Source: Armatimonadota bacterium (lineage in GTDB: Bacteria; Armatimonadota; JADLDR01). Taken from it: a stretch of DNA of 64,000 nucleotides. Below are positions 26,926 through 34,383 of this stretch, in pieces (within the stretch, counting starts at the first letter, position 1; the number at the start of each line of letters is the position of its first letter). Location: positions 1 through 64,000 of the forward strand of contig JADLDR010000018.1 of NCBI GenBank assembly GCA_020846535.1, in the 5' to 3' direction. Under the pieces are notes generated by a model. That model saw only the letters and a list, made by a program, of their open reading frames with translations, searched no databases and had not been told where the DNA came from. A program made the position numbers and the translations under genes.

Positions 26926-27861
26926 TCAAATCTTTTCGGCGGCGCGGAGTTTGGCGCTCCGGCTGCGCGGGTTGTCCGCAAGCTCCTGTGCCGAGGGGGT
27001 GACCGGTTTGCGGGTGAGAATTTTCACAACAGCCTTCGCCCCGCAGGCGCATACCGGAAGCTGCGGCGGGCACTGGCATTTTCCAGACAGGCGAGTAAAG
27101 CTGTTTTTGACGATCCGGTCTTCCAGCGAATGATAGGAGATGGCGCACACCCGACCTCCCGGAGCCAGGCAGCCCACCGCTTCCTGAAGCCCTTGTTCCA
27201 GAGCCTCCATCTCGCGGTTGACGCGGATGCGAAAGGCCATATAGGTGCGGGTCGCAGGGTGGATGTCTCTCGGCCACGCCTTTTTCGGGATGGCGGCCAT
27301 AACGATATCGGTCAGGTCTCCCGCCGTGCGGATCGGGTGGATCTGCCGGCGAAGAGCGATCCCGCGGGCGATCCGCCTGGCCCACGACTCTTCGCTGAGT
27401 GTAAAAAGCATGTCGGAAAGCTCTCGCTCGGACAGGGAGTTTGCCAGGTCCGCCGCGCTGAAGGGCAGGGACGGGTCCATCCGCATATCCAGAGGAGCCG
27501 CCTCATCGCGAAATGAAAAGCCCCGCGATGCCGTGTCCAGTTGATGGGAGGAAACCCCCAGGTCGAAAAGAATGCCGTCCGCCGCGGGCAGCCCTGCTCG
27601 CCTCAAAACGGAAGCCACATCCGAGAAATTGGCGCGAATCAGGCTGATATTGCCGTGAACGGCGTCCAGCTTTTGAGCGGCGGCTTCCAGGGCCGCCGGG
27701 TCCTGGTCCAGGCCGACCAGCCGCCCGCCCGGCTCCAGCAGCCGGGCGATCTCCAGAGCGTGACCGCCCCCGCCGAGGGTGGCGTCCACATAAACGCCCT
27801 CAGGTCGCACCTGAAGGAAGGAAATCGTTTCGTCAAGGAGAACCGAGCGGTGATAGCACAT
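26926..27861 (-). CDS. rsmH: 16S rRNA (cytosine(1402)-N(4))-methyltransferase
   Basis: S-adenosylmethionine-dependent enzyme that N4-methylates C1402 of 16S rRNA. The 311 residues begin with the conserved HRSVLLDETI, contain the AdoMet loop DATLGGGGHALEI and the later ILFDLGVSSHQLD and CAISYHSLEDRIVK. Its start lies 29 bases inside mraZ, the usual arrangement at the head of dcw clusters. Confidence 0.97.
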   Translation of the reverse strand: MCYHRSVLLDETISFLQVRPEGVYVDATLGGGGHALEIARLLEPGGRLVGLDQDPAALEAAAQKLDAVHGNISLIRANFSDVASVLRRAGLPAADGILFDLGVSSHQLDTASRGFSFRDEAAPLDMRMDPSLPFSAADLANSLSERELSDMLFTLSEESWARRIARGIALRRQIHPIRTAGDLTDIVMAAIPKKAWPRDIHPATRTYMAFRIRVNREMEALEQGLQEAVGCLAPGGRVCAISYHSLEDRIVKNSFTRLSGKCQCPPQLPVCACGAKAVVKILTRKPVTPSAQELADNPRSRSAKLRAAEKI

Positions 27862-28312
27862 TGCTTCCTGTCGGGTTCGGGGCCATGCCGATGGCGCGGG
27901 CGGAGGCTTCCAGGTTCTCGTCGGAGAATTCGGCCCCCATCGCCTCCCAGCGGCCCTTGTTCCAGATTTCGATCCGGCTGCCCAGCCCGATGATGATCAC
28001 ATCCTTTTCGATGCGGGCGTACTGGCGCAGGGGCTGGGGGATCGCCAGGCGGCCCTGGTTGTCCACCTGCACCTCCGCAGCCTCTCCCAGCAGAAACCGC
28101 TGAAGCTTCAGGGCGTCCATATCGAAGAGGGAGCGGGAGGTGAGATAGCTTTCCAGGCTCTCCCACTCTTTGACCTTGAAAATGAAAAGACACCGCCCGA
28201 CGCCGCGGGAGATAATGAAGTATTTTTCCTCCTCCAGTTCCCTCCGGAACTTCTGAGGGAGGATAAATCTTCCCTTATCGTCCAGCCCGTGTTCGAACGA
28301 CCCTCTGAACAA
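27833..28312 (-). CDS. mraZ: Transcriptional regulator MraZ
   Basis: DNA-binding regulator of the dcw promoter that forms a ring of subunits and binds short G-rich direct repeats upstream of its own gene. Two AbrB/SpoVT-type halves are visible, DDKGRFILPQKFRRE and DNQGRLAIPQPLRQYA. The track's ATG lies upstream of the predicted transcription start, so it cannot be used. TTG at 28312 gives a normal 159-residue protein (FRGSFEHGLDDKG) and has AGGGGG seven bases upstream. First gene of the cluster. Confidence 0.93.
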   Translation of the reverse strand: MFRGSFEHGLDDKGRFILPQKFRRELEEEKYFIISRGVGRCLFIFKVKEWESLESYLTSRSLFDMDALKLQRFLLGEAAEVQVDNQGRLAIPQPLRQYARIEKDVIIIGLGSRIEIWNKGRWEAMGAEFSDENLEASARAIGMAPNPTGSNVLSPLGSP

Positions 28313-28351
28313 GAAAGTCCCCCTGGAGTGCCCCCGCACTCCCCCCTGACT
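28313..28351 (-). promoter_or_regulatory. mraZ leader: G-tract repeats and hairpin, candidate MraZ operator
   Basis: Between the predicted transcription start and the TTG codon there are four G-runs spaced roughly 10-12 bases apart (AGGGAG, AGGGGGG, CGGGGGC, AGGGGGA), resembling the direct G-rich repeats bound by MraZ elsewhere. Within them GAGTGC-GGGG-GCACTC (28326-28341) is a perfect 6-bp hairpin immediately before the ribosome binding site. Autoregulation is an inference. Confidence 0.45.
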
Positions 28352-28357
28352 CTCCCT

Positions 28358-28386
28358 ATTTAACCACATTATTGATTATATGTCAA
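28358..28386 (-). promoter_or_regulatory. Promoter of the dcw cluster
   Basis: TTGACA, 17-base spacer ending TGG, then TTAAAT on the minus strand; predicted start near 28351. It is the only strong promoter I see for the 19-kb cluster. Confidence 0.65.
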
Positions 28387-28534
28387 GCCTTTTCCTCCAC
28401 CCGATATATTTTTTTTGGCGTTCTCTTATCCGGTTATTAAAGAGCCTTTGCTACCGTCATGCAGAGACGGCAAACAATGGCGAACTATTCGCCCTCGAAA
28501 GGTTTCGCAGGGGCCAAGGCAGCAAAAATCCCTA

Positions 28535-28563
28535 TTGACAAATCGCCCGAAATCTGCTATCAT
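28535..28563 (+). promoter_or_regulatory. Promoter of the structured leader RNA / DUF362 transcript
   Basis: TTGACA, exactly 17 bases, TATCAT; predicted start near 28570, some 230 bases before the DUF362 start codon. It diverges from the dcw promoter about 150 bases away. Confidence 0.7.
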
Positions 28564-28609
28564 AAACTCAAGAGATTGTGAAATAATGTTCTAGATGAGG
28601 CAGCGAAAC

Positions 28610-28728
28610 CGCCGGAGCCGATCTCCGGCGAGCGGGAAAGAGAGGCTCGTTTCGCGCGCATCCTCCACAACGCTACGGATCGGGCAGAGGGCAGCGTCTT
28701 CGGGGATGCGTGCGAAACGGGCCTTTTT
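28610..28728 (+). ncRNA. Structured leader or small RNA ending in an intrinsic terminator
   Basis: Two clear RNA folds follow the promoter. The first is an 8-bp perfect hairpin CGCCGGAG-ccgat-CTCCGGCG (28610-28630). The second is a long stem pairing 28644-28663 (GGCTCGTTTCGCGCGCATCC) with 28704-28723 over 20 consecutive pairs, including two G-U wobbles; it can extend by two more pairs inward and encloses an inner ACGCT/AGCGT stem. TTTTT follows directly (28724-28728), so the long stem is an intrinsic terminator. It could be the expression platform of a regulated leader for the DUF362 gene or the end of a ~160-nt small RNA. It does not match a riboswitch class I recognise. Confidence 0.6.
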
Positions 28729-28734
28729 GGAAGC

Positions 28735-28790
28735 AGGGTATAGGGTATAGCGGAGCTTCCGCATTTGTCTGCCCCCTACGCCCTAACACC
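28735..28790. repeat. GGGTATAGGGTATAG-type extragenic repeat, copy 1
   Basis: AGGGTATAGGGTATAG faces CCCCCTACGCCCTAACACC across a small palindrome GCGGAGCTTCCGC. A related element stands before the alcohol dehydrogenase gene (43738-43822). Both end a few bases before a ribosome binding site. Confidence 0.45.
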
Positions 28791-28802
28791 GGAGGAGGCT
28801 AC

Positions 28803-29789
28803 ATGGAAAAGCAGTCGCGGCGGGAGTTTTTGAAGGGGATGACGGTGGTGGGTGCCGGGGTTGTCGGCATGGGGGCAGCCAAGCAGGTGCTGGCTCAGGA
28901 TAAGAAGGAGCCTGCTTTGGTGGTGCTGGCTCGCGATCCGGCGGCCCAGGGGGAGAACCACCGCCTCCAGCCCGATGTGGTGCGGAAGATGGTTTTCCAG
29001 GGAATGAAGAAGCTGAGCGGAAAGAAAACCGACGCTTCGGCCTGGAAGAGCTATTTCGCCCCGGACGATGTGGTGGGGATCAAGATCAACTGCCTCTTCG
29101 GGCGCGGGGCCTCCACACATCCGGAGGTGGTGGCTGCCGTTGTCGAGGGGCTGAAGCTGGCCGGGGTGAAGGCGAACAATATCATCGTCTGGGACAGGAG
29201 CGACGGCGACCTGGCGAAATCGGGTTTCCCGATCAACCGGGAAGGCCCCGGGGTGAAGTGTTACGGCACCAACGACGATTACGAGGACAAGCCTGTCCGC
29301 ATCGGCTCCTTTGTGGGCAGATTCAGCAGGATCCTGACCCAGAAGATTACAGCTCTGGTGAATGTGCCGATCCTGAAAGACCACGGCACTGGCGGCGTGA
29401 CGATTGCCTGCAAGAACCACTACGGCTCGTTCGACAACCCGGGGCCGTACCACGGCAACAACTGCGACCCCTTCCTGGCGGAACTCTGTTCCTACACTGC
29501 GGTCCGCGACAAGACGCGCCTGATCGTCTGTGACGCCATCCGCCCCCTGGCGAACGGCGGCCCTAGCCTGCACAACGAGTTCCTCTGGGACTATAACGGC
29601 ATTCTGGTCGCCACCGACCCGATTGCTCTGGATTATCAGGGCTGGCAGATCATCGAGGCCCGCCGGAAGGAAATCGGCCTGCCCTCTCTGGCCGAAGCGG
29701 GCCGCCCGGTCCGCCACCTGGCTACCGGCGCGAAAATGGGGCTGGGAACGAACGACCCGCAGAAGATGCGGCTGATCAAGATCGGGTAG
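28803..29789 (+). CDS. Tat-exported DUF362 domain protein
   Basis: 328-residue protein with a twin-arginine signal (SRREFLKGMTVVGAGVVG, residues 5-22) and a cleavage-like VLAQD, so it is probably exported folded. The mature part matches DUF362 (VGIKINCLFGRGASTHPEV, NVPILKDHGTGGVTIACKNHYG). DUF362 proteins are often found with iron-sulfur domains; no cysteine cluster is present here and the function is unknown. The ATG at 28803 has GGAGGAGG upstream, and the track's earlier start has no twin-arginine motif at the right place. A structured RNA precedes it and a small secreted protein follows. Confidence 0.83.
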   Translation: MEKQSRREFLKGMTVVGAGVVGMGAAKQVLAQDKKEPALVVLARDPAAQGENHRLQPDVVRKMVFQGMKKLSGKKTDASAWKSYFAPDDVVGIKINCLFGRGASTHPEVVAAVVEGLKLAGVKANNIIVWDRSDGDLAKSGFPINREGPGVKCYGTNDDYEDKPVRIGSFVGRFSRILTQKITALVNVPILKDHGTGGVTIACKNHYGSFDNPGPYHGNNCDPFLAELCSYTAVRDKTRLIVCDAIRPLANGGPSLHNEFLWDYNGILVATDPIALDYQGWQIIEARRKEIGLPSLAEAGRPVRHLATGAKMGLGTNDPQKMRLIKIG

Positions 29790-29930
29790 GGTGTTATTAT
29801 TGTAACACGGATGAACACGGATAAAGGCCGGGATGGGCACGGATAGGATTACGGAGATCGTGATCGGGTGTGCATCCCGACCTGATCCTACCTTGTCCGC
29901 TTTTCATCCGTGTTACAATGATAACACCCT
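29788..29930. repeat. 143-bp imperfect palindrome with near-identical 28-bp arms
   Basis: The left arm AGGGTGTTATTATTGTAAC continues into ACGGATGAA; the right arm is its complement with one mismatch in the first 28 bases. The centre retains partial pairing (GGATAGGAT / ATCCTACC). It starts inside the DUF362 stop codon and ends just before the next ribosome binding site, so it would fold as a large RNA hairpin between two genes. No ORF lies in it. Confidence 0.75.
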
Positions 29931-29948
29931 ACTCCAACGGAGGAACTC

Positions 29949-30479
29949 ATGCCCAGCAGGAAACACTTATTCATCATCATAGGCATCTTTGCAACCGCCC
30001 TCTCCCTGTTCGCCGAGGGCGAAAAAAGCGCCAGCGCCCGGCTTTTGCCCGTAGCGGCGGAATTGAAGGGCTGGCAGGAGATTGCGGGCGGCTTCCAGTA
30101 CGGCAAAGGCGATACGCTGACCGAAATTTACAACGGGGGATACAACCTGTATGTGGACCGCGGCGTCCTGGAGGCTGCGCAGAAGCTTTATCGCAAGGGA
30201 AGCGACATCCTGACCGTAACCCCTCATCTCATGAAGGATGCGGCCTCCGCCCGCTCCTTCGTGGCCTACTGGAAGAAGACGAACGCCAGAGAAAAAATCC
30301 GCAAAACCCCCGCCCCGGGCGAGGGCTTCACTGTCTCCGCCAACGGCGCGACCATGCTCTACTGGTCTCAGGGCCGCTATTTCCTGACCGCCATGTCCGC
30401 CAGCGAAGGCCAGAAGGCCCGAGGCGATCTCCTGACGGTTCTGAAGATCATCGCAAAAAAGGCGAAAGGCGGGAAGTAG
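29949..30479 (+). CDS. Small secreted protein of unknown function
   Basis: 176 residues with a signal peptide (LFIIIGIFATALSLFAEG) and a mature domain of about 150 residues. Segments such as LTEIYNGGYNLYVDRGV and MLYWSQGRYFLTAM suggest a compact alpha/beta fold; they recall DUF6599-type proteins, but I cannot confirm membership. CGGAGGAAC upstream supports the start. It directly follows the DUF362 gene on the same strand and may share its transcript. Confidence 0.65.
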   Translation: MPSRKHLFIIIGIFATALSLFAEGEKSASARLLPVAAELKGWQEIAGGFQYGKGDTLTEIYNGGYNLYVDRGVLEAAQKLYRKGSDILTVTPHLMKDAASARSFVAYWKKTNAREKIRKTPAPGEGFTVSANGATMLYWSQGRYFLTAMSASEGQKARGDLLTVLKIIAKKAKGGK

Positions 30480-30542
30480 CTTCTTCAATACAGCCGGCCA
30501 AAAGCGAAAGCGACGCGGCAATCTCCAACGCAATGCCAAGTA

Positions 30543-30700
30543 ATAGACAACCGTAAATCGATACAGTCTGCGAGAAGCGCAGCGGCGCGGCAATCTCCAG
30601 CTCAATAAATGCATGAGAAGGCTCTGATCGTTAGTGATACCCTGGAGATTGCTTCGTCGCTTTTGCTCCTCACAGACTGTATCGATTTACGGTTGTCTAT
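30543..30700. repeat. 158-bp inverted repeat of the GAGGAGCGAAGCGACGAAGC family
   Basis: Arms of about 58 bases: ATAGACAACCGTAAATCGAT and ACAGTCTG...CAATCTCCAG on the left, complemented at 30642-30700. The outer 28 and inner 10 bases match perfectly and the middle is diverged. Partial extra copies flank it at about 30500-30530 and 30700-30750. The whole 30480-30831 gap is filled by this family and holds no gene I can support. Confidence 0.8.
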
Positions 30701-30831
30701 ATTAATGGGAGATGGCTTCATCGCTATCGCTCCCCGCAGACTGTATCGTTATATCCACTTGCATCTCAAGCAGGGATTCCTCCGCACCCCAAAAAGCCCT
30801 CAAATTCAAGCAACCTTTCTTCATTTTTCTC

Positions 30832-30860
30832 TTGACATTCCGGTATCGTTTTGATAAAAT
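30832..30860 (+). promoter_or_regulatory. Promoter of the NHL-repeat lipoprotein gene
   Basis: TTGACA, 17-base spacer, TAAAAT; predicted start near 30867, leaving a leader of about 80 bases. Confidence 0.7.
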
Positions 30861-30945
30861 AGGCTGAGTAAAAATCCACAATATACCATAATTATATTAT
30901 GCCTTTATAACTGTAGCAAATTCCAGGAAAGGAGCGTATGATTTG

Positions 30946-33756
30946 ATGATCAAATCGAAAGCATGGCTCTGGATTGAACTGGTTTTATTGTCCTGTATCA
31001 CTATCCTGGCCCTCACCGGCTGCGGAGGCGGCTCGCCTTCTACAGCGACCGACGGGGGCGGCCCTGCCGTAACGCAGGAGTCCGGCACCGCCCGGTTTCA
31101 TGTGGATGTCAAGACCGGAAAGGTGACCGTGACCTCTCTTCAGAAGGCGGGGAGCCGGGCAGTTTTCAGCGGGGCGGCGGTGGGCTTCGAGAGCAGCGTC
31201 CTGGTGGACGAGGCGGGGGCCACCGGCAGGAAAGCCCTTTCGGTCTCTCTGGTCAACAACCGGAACGAGGCCATCGGACAGATGCCGGACGGCCTCCCGA
31301 CCAGCATGAAGGTGCTGTTCGGCGGCTTCACCAATGTCGGGGCCTGGAGCGACCTGCGGCCCCGCGTGGCGGTCAATACCCTGGCGGGAACGGGAGCGGC
31401 GGGCAGCGCGGACGGCGCGGCAGGCAGCGCCACCTTCAACGCGCCCAGCGGCGTGGCGGCGGACAATACCGGGGCGCTCTACGTGGCCGATACCATCGGC
31501 AACCGGATCCGCAAGATCGCGGGCGGGGCGGTCTCCACCCTGGCGGGCAGCGGGGCCGCTGGCGGCTCCGACGGCCTGGGGGCCGCCGCCACCTTCAACG
31601 CCCCCTACGGCCTCGCAGTGAACCCGGTGGACGGGGCCTTGATCGTGACCGACTACACCGGGCATCGGGTGCGGCGAGTGGGGCGGGACGGACGGGTGAG
31701 TACTATAGCCGGAACCGGTGTGGCGGGCGACGCGAACGGCACGGGGACTGGGGCGACTTTCCGCAACCCCATGGGGGTGGTGGTGGACTCCTCGGGCGCG
31801 ATCTATGTGAGCGAGTATACGGGCCATCGCCTGCGAAAGATCGCGCTGACGGGCGGCGACCCGACGGTGGCATCCAGTTACACCGTGAGCGCCCTAGCGG
31901 GCAGCGGGAGCGCCGGGTATGCCGACGGGGTAGGGGCCGGAGCGCTGTTCAACCAGCCGAGTGGAATCGCCATCGGCGGGCCGGGCCTGCTGTACGTAGC
32001 CGATACGAGCAACCATCGGATACGGCTGGTGCGCGACAGCGGGGAAGTCGTCACCATCGCCGGGACGGGCGTGGCGGGCTTCACAGACGGGACAGGAGCC
32101 ACGGCGACGTTCAACGCGCCCTACGGCATCGTGCAGGTGGGGAGCGTGCTGGTGGTCAGCGATGCGGGAGGCCGGGTGCTGCGCCAACTGCGGCTGCGCG
32201 GCGGGGGGAGCGCGGCGGTATCGAGTCCTTCCGGTTGGCTGGTGCAGACGCTGGCCGGATTGGGCGGCGTGGCGGGGGACGTGGGCGGGAGCGGCACGGC
32301 GGCCCGATTCAACTCGCCGCGGTTGCTGGCGGCGGATGGGAGCGGGCAGGTGTATATCGCGGAGCGGGGGGTACACAAGATCAAGGGGCTGCGCCCGACG
32401 AACGGCTTCTTCCCGGTGGGGGAGGCGACGGGTAGCGCCCCGTCCGAACCGGTACAACTGGCGAACGCCGACGGGGTGATCCCGGGCAGCGCCCTTCCTT
32501 ATATAGTCTATGAAGGCGCTCTGGGCGGGCAGGAGACGACTGAGGCGAAAAGCTGGGTGTTCGAGGTTCCCGATGGCGTAACCGCCTTCGAGTTCACGGT
32601 CACCGTGGAAGCCAATACCGCGGTCTGGTCGCCTCCCGAGTCGGTTTCCAACACAGGCGGCACGGGCGGCGGTTCGCCCAGGGTGCAGGTCCGGATGCTG
32701 GCCGGGGCGGCGAACGGGTCGTTCGGCTACCTGGACGGTCTGGCCGTTCAGGCTCGCTTCAACCGGATCAACGGGGTGGCGGTCGATGCCGCAGGTAACC
32801 TCTATGTCGCCGATGCTGTGAACCATGCCGTCCGGCGGGTCAGCGCGGAAGGAGCGGTCAGCACGGTGGCAGGGGATGTCGGCATCGGGACGGACGGCAG
32901 CAATGACGGATTCGGCAACGAGGCCCGCTTCAGCTCCCCTTCAGGAGTGGCCGTCACGCCTGCGGGCGATATCCTCTATGTGACCGATAACACCAACCAG
33001 ACCGTCCGCCGCATCGACCTGATGGGCGGCGACCCACAGGACCCGGGCAGTTGGGTGGTCAGCACCATTGCGGGCGAGGCCGGGACGGCAGGCAGCGATA
33101 ACGGAACCGGAGACGCCGCCCGCTTCACGGGTCCTTACGGCATCGCCCTCGATAAAGGCGGCCTCCTCTATGTGACCGAATTCAGCGGCAACCGCGTCCG
33201 GCGGCTCCAGTACAAAGGAGGAGATCCCACCCAGGCGGCCAGTTGGCAGGTCAGTCTGGTTGCAGGAGATACAGGGGGAAGCGCGGGGTCTACGGATGCC
33301 GCAGGAAGCAGCGCCCGTTTCAGCCAGCCTGCCGGCATCGCGGCGGACCGGGCCGGGAACCTCTATGTAGCCGACGCCAGCAACCACCGGATCCGCAAAA
33401 TCACGCCCGATGGAGCGGTTACCACTCTGGCCGGTTCCTCTTCCGGCTATATTGACGGTAGCGGGGCGGCGGTCAACTTCGCGAATCCGGCCGGCGTCAC
33501 GGTCGGGCCGAGCGGGGCGATTTTCGTAGCCGACACGGGCAACCGTCGCATCCGCCGGGTGAGCGCGACCGGCGCGGTCAGCACGGTTGCCGGAACCGGA
33601 ACGTCGGGAGCGGCGGACGGAGCGGGCAATGCCGCCCAGTTTGCAGGCCCCGCCGCCCTCGTGGTGGACGCCTCGGGCAACCTCTACGTCGCCGACGGAC
33701 TCTCCGGCGAGCGGATCCGCCTCGTCCAGCGCGTCATCGCCGCAGGCGAGCGGTAA
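30946..33756 (+). CDS. Lipoprotein with twelve NHL repeats
   Basis: 936-residue secreted protein. A signal peptide ends in a lipobox (LTGCGGG), so it is anchored as a lipoprotein. After a short N-terminal beta domain there are six NHL-type blades (units of about 50-60 residues running from (S/T)(T/V)(L/I/V)AG to LYVADT.NHRIR), an Ig-like linker at about 520-570, and six more blades, consistent with two six-bladed propellers. NHL propellers bind ligands or carry hydrolase sites; no catalytic residues are evident. The ATG at 30946 is chosen (GGAG upstream); an adjacent TTG at 30943 is possible. A hairpin terminator follows. Confidence 0.85.
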   Translation: MIKSKAWLWIELVLLSCITILALTGCGGGSPSTATDGGGPAVTQESGTARFHVDVKTGKVTVTSLQKAGSRAVFSGAAVGFESSVLVDEAGATGRKALSVSLVNNRNEAIGQMPDGLPTSMKVLFGGFTNVGAWSDLRPRVAVNTLAGTGAAGSADGAAGSATFNAPSGVAADNTGALYVADTIGNRIRKIAGGAVSTLAGSGAAGGSDGLGAAATFNAPYGLAVNPVDGALIVTDYTGHRVRRVGRDGRVSTIAGTGVAGDANGTGTGATFRNPMGVVVDSSGAIYVSEYTGHRLRKIALTGGDPTVASSYTVSALAGSGSAGYADGVGAGALFNQPSGIAIGGPGLLYVADTSNHRIRLVRDSGEVVTIAGTGVAGFTDGTGATATFNAPYGIVQVGSVLVVSDAGGRVLRQLRLRGGGSAAVSSPSGWLVQTLAGLGGVAGDVGGSGTAARFNSPRLLAADGSGQVYIAERGVHKIKGLRPTNGFFPVGEATGSAPSEPVQLANADGVIPGSALPYIVYEGALGGQETTEAKSWVFEVPDGVTAFEFTVTVEANTAVWSPPESVSNTGGTGGGSPRVQVRMLAGAANGSFGYLDGLAVQARFNRINGVAVDAAGNLYVADAVNHAVRRVSAEGAVSTVAGDVGIGTDGSNDGFGNEARFSSPSGVAVTPAGDILYVTDNTNQTVRRIDLMGGDPQDPGSWVVSTIAGEAGTAGSDNGTGDAARFTGPYGIALDKGGLLYVTEFSGNRVRRLQYKGGDPTQAASWQVSLVAGDTGGSAGSTDAAGSSARFSQPAGIAADRAGNLYVADASNHRIRKITPDGAVTTLAGSSSGYIDGSGAAVNFANPAGVTVGPSGAIFVADTGNRRIRRVSATGAVSTVAGTGTSGAADGAGNAAQFAGPAALVVDASGNLYVADGLSGERIRLVQRVIAAGER

Positions 33757-33766
33757 AGCATCTCAG

Positions 33767-33791
33767 GGACAGCCGGTTTTTCCGGCTGTCC
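33767..33791 (+). terminator. Hairpin terminator after the NHL gene
   Basis: Perfect 10-bp stem GGACAGCCGG / CCGGCTGTCC around a TTTTT loop, ten bases after the stop codon. The tail TATTTCC is only moderately U-rich. Confidence 0.65.
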
Positions 33792-33892
33792 TATTTCCAC
33801 AGCGGCACGGATATGGTGCCGAACAGCAGCGCCAGGGCCAAACCCACTGCCGCAACCTCTCTGAACCATGTTCCCAGCTTCATCTGTTTCAT
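33791..33892 (-). CDS. Possible 33-residue single-span membrane protein
   Basis: ATG at 33892 preceded by a strong ribosome binding site (AAGGAG, five bases away). The 33 codons encode a basic N-terminus (MKQMKLGTWFRE), one hydrophobic helix (VAAVGLALALLFGTISV) and a C-terminal PLWK. It converges on the NHL gene and ends at the terminator hairpin. It is too short for homology by eye; the ribosome binding site and clean helix are the only support, and the track's longer version runs into the repeat region. No obvious promoter. Confidence 0.4.
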   Translation of the reverse strand: MKQMKLGTWFREVAAVGLALALLFGTISVPLWK

Positions 33893-33910
33893 CGGCGCTC
33901 CTTGCGTTAG

Positions 33911-34175
33911 GTATCGATGCAGTCTGCGAGGCACCTTAGTGACGAAGCAATCTCCAGGTAAAATAGGCAGGAGTATCGTCGCTGTCATTGTGAGGAGCGA
34001 AGCGACGAAGCCATCTCCAGCGCCCCAAAGCCCGACAAGGCTCTGTGCGTTGGCGCTACGCTGGCGATGGCTTCGGGCTTCGCCCTCGCAATGACAGCGA
34101 CGATGGCTGCTCCTTGGTTGGCGTTAGGCCGGAGATGGCCGCGTCGCTGCGCTCCTCGCAATGATGGCGACATGA
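33911..34175. repeat. Cluster of four GAGGAGCGAAGCGACGAAGC repeats
   Basis: Copies at about 33911-33958 and 33977-34020 run forward; copies at about 34061-34103 and 34128-34175 run in reverse, making nested inverted repeats (TCGTCGCTGTCATTG facing CAATGACAGCGACGA). The same sequence family occurs at 24.0, 30.5 and 50.7 kb. The 33757-34306 gap otherwise contains only the terminator and the small minus-strand ORF. Confidence 0.8.
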
Positions 34176-34306
34176 CTCTATTCTTGAAGATATATAAAAG
34201 TCCGTATGATGATGGAATGGTTTCCCCATCGGGATAGACCCATCAATCCATTATTCCGTACCCGCGCCGGAAATATGATGACTTTTCCTTCCATTGCCTC
34301 GAAAAA

Positions 34307-34335
34307 TTGACATCCTCCTTTTTGAATGGTATAAT
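34307..34335 (+). promoter_or_regulatory. Consensus sigma70 promoter of dac
   Basis: TTGACA, exactly 17 bases, TATAAT: a full consensus match. The predicted start is near 34342. It lies inside the N-terminal extension of the track ORF, showing that this extension is not translated from this transcript. Confidence 0.85.
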
Positions 34336-34383
34336 TATCCATCCTTGAACCATCGGCTTGAGGCCGTTCTGACAGGAAATGCT

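Noticed and set aside
28570-28728. 6S RNA, SRP RNA or a known riboswitch
   Set aside because: No closing 5'/3' stem with a central bubble (6S), no GGAAG-type SRP domain, and no conserved cores of the common riboswitch classes were found.
28594-28746. Short Arg-rich ORF inside the structured RNA (MRQRNRRSRS...)
   Set aside because: It has no ribosome binding site and its codons are dictated by the hairpin arms.
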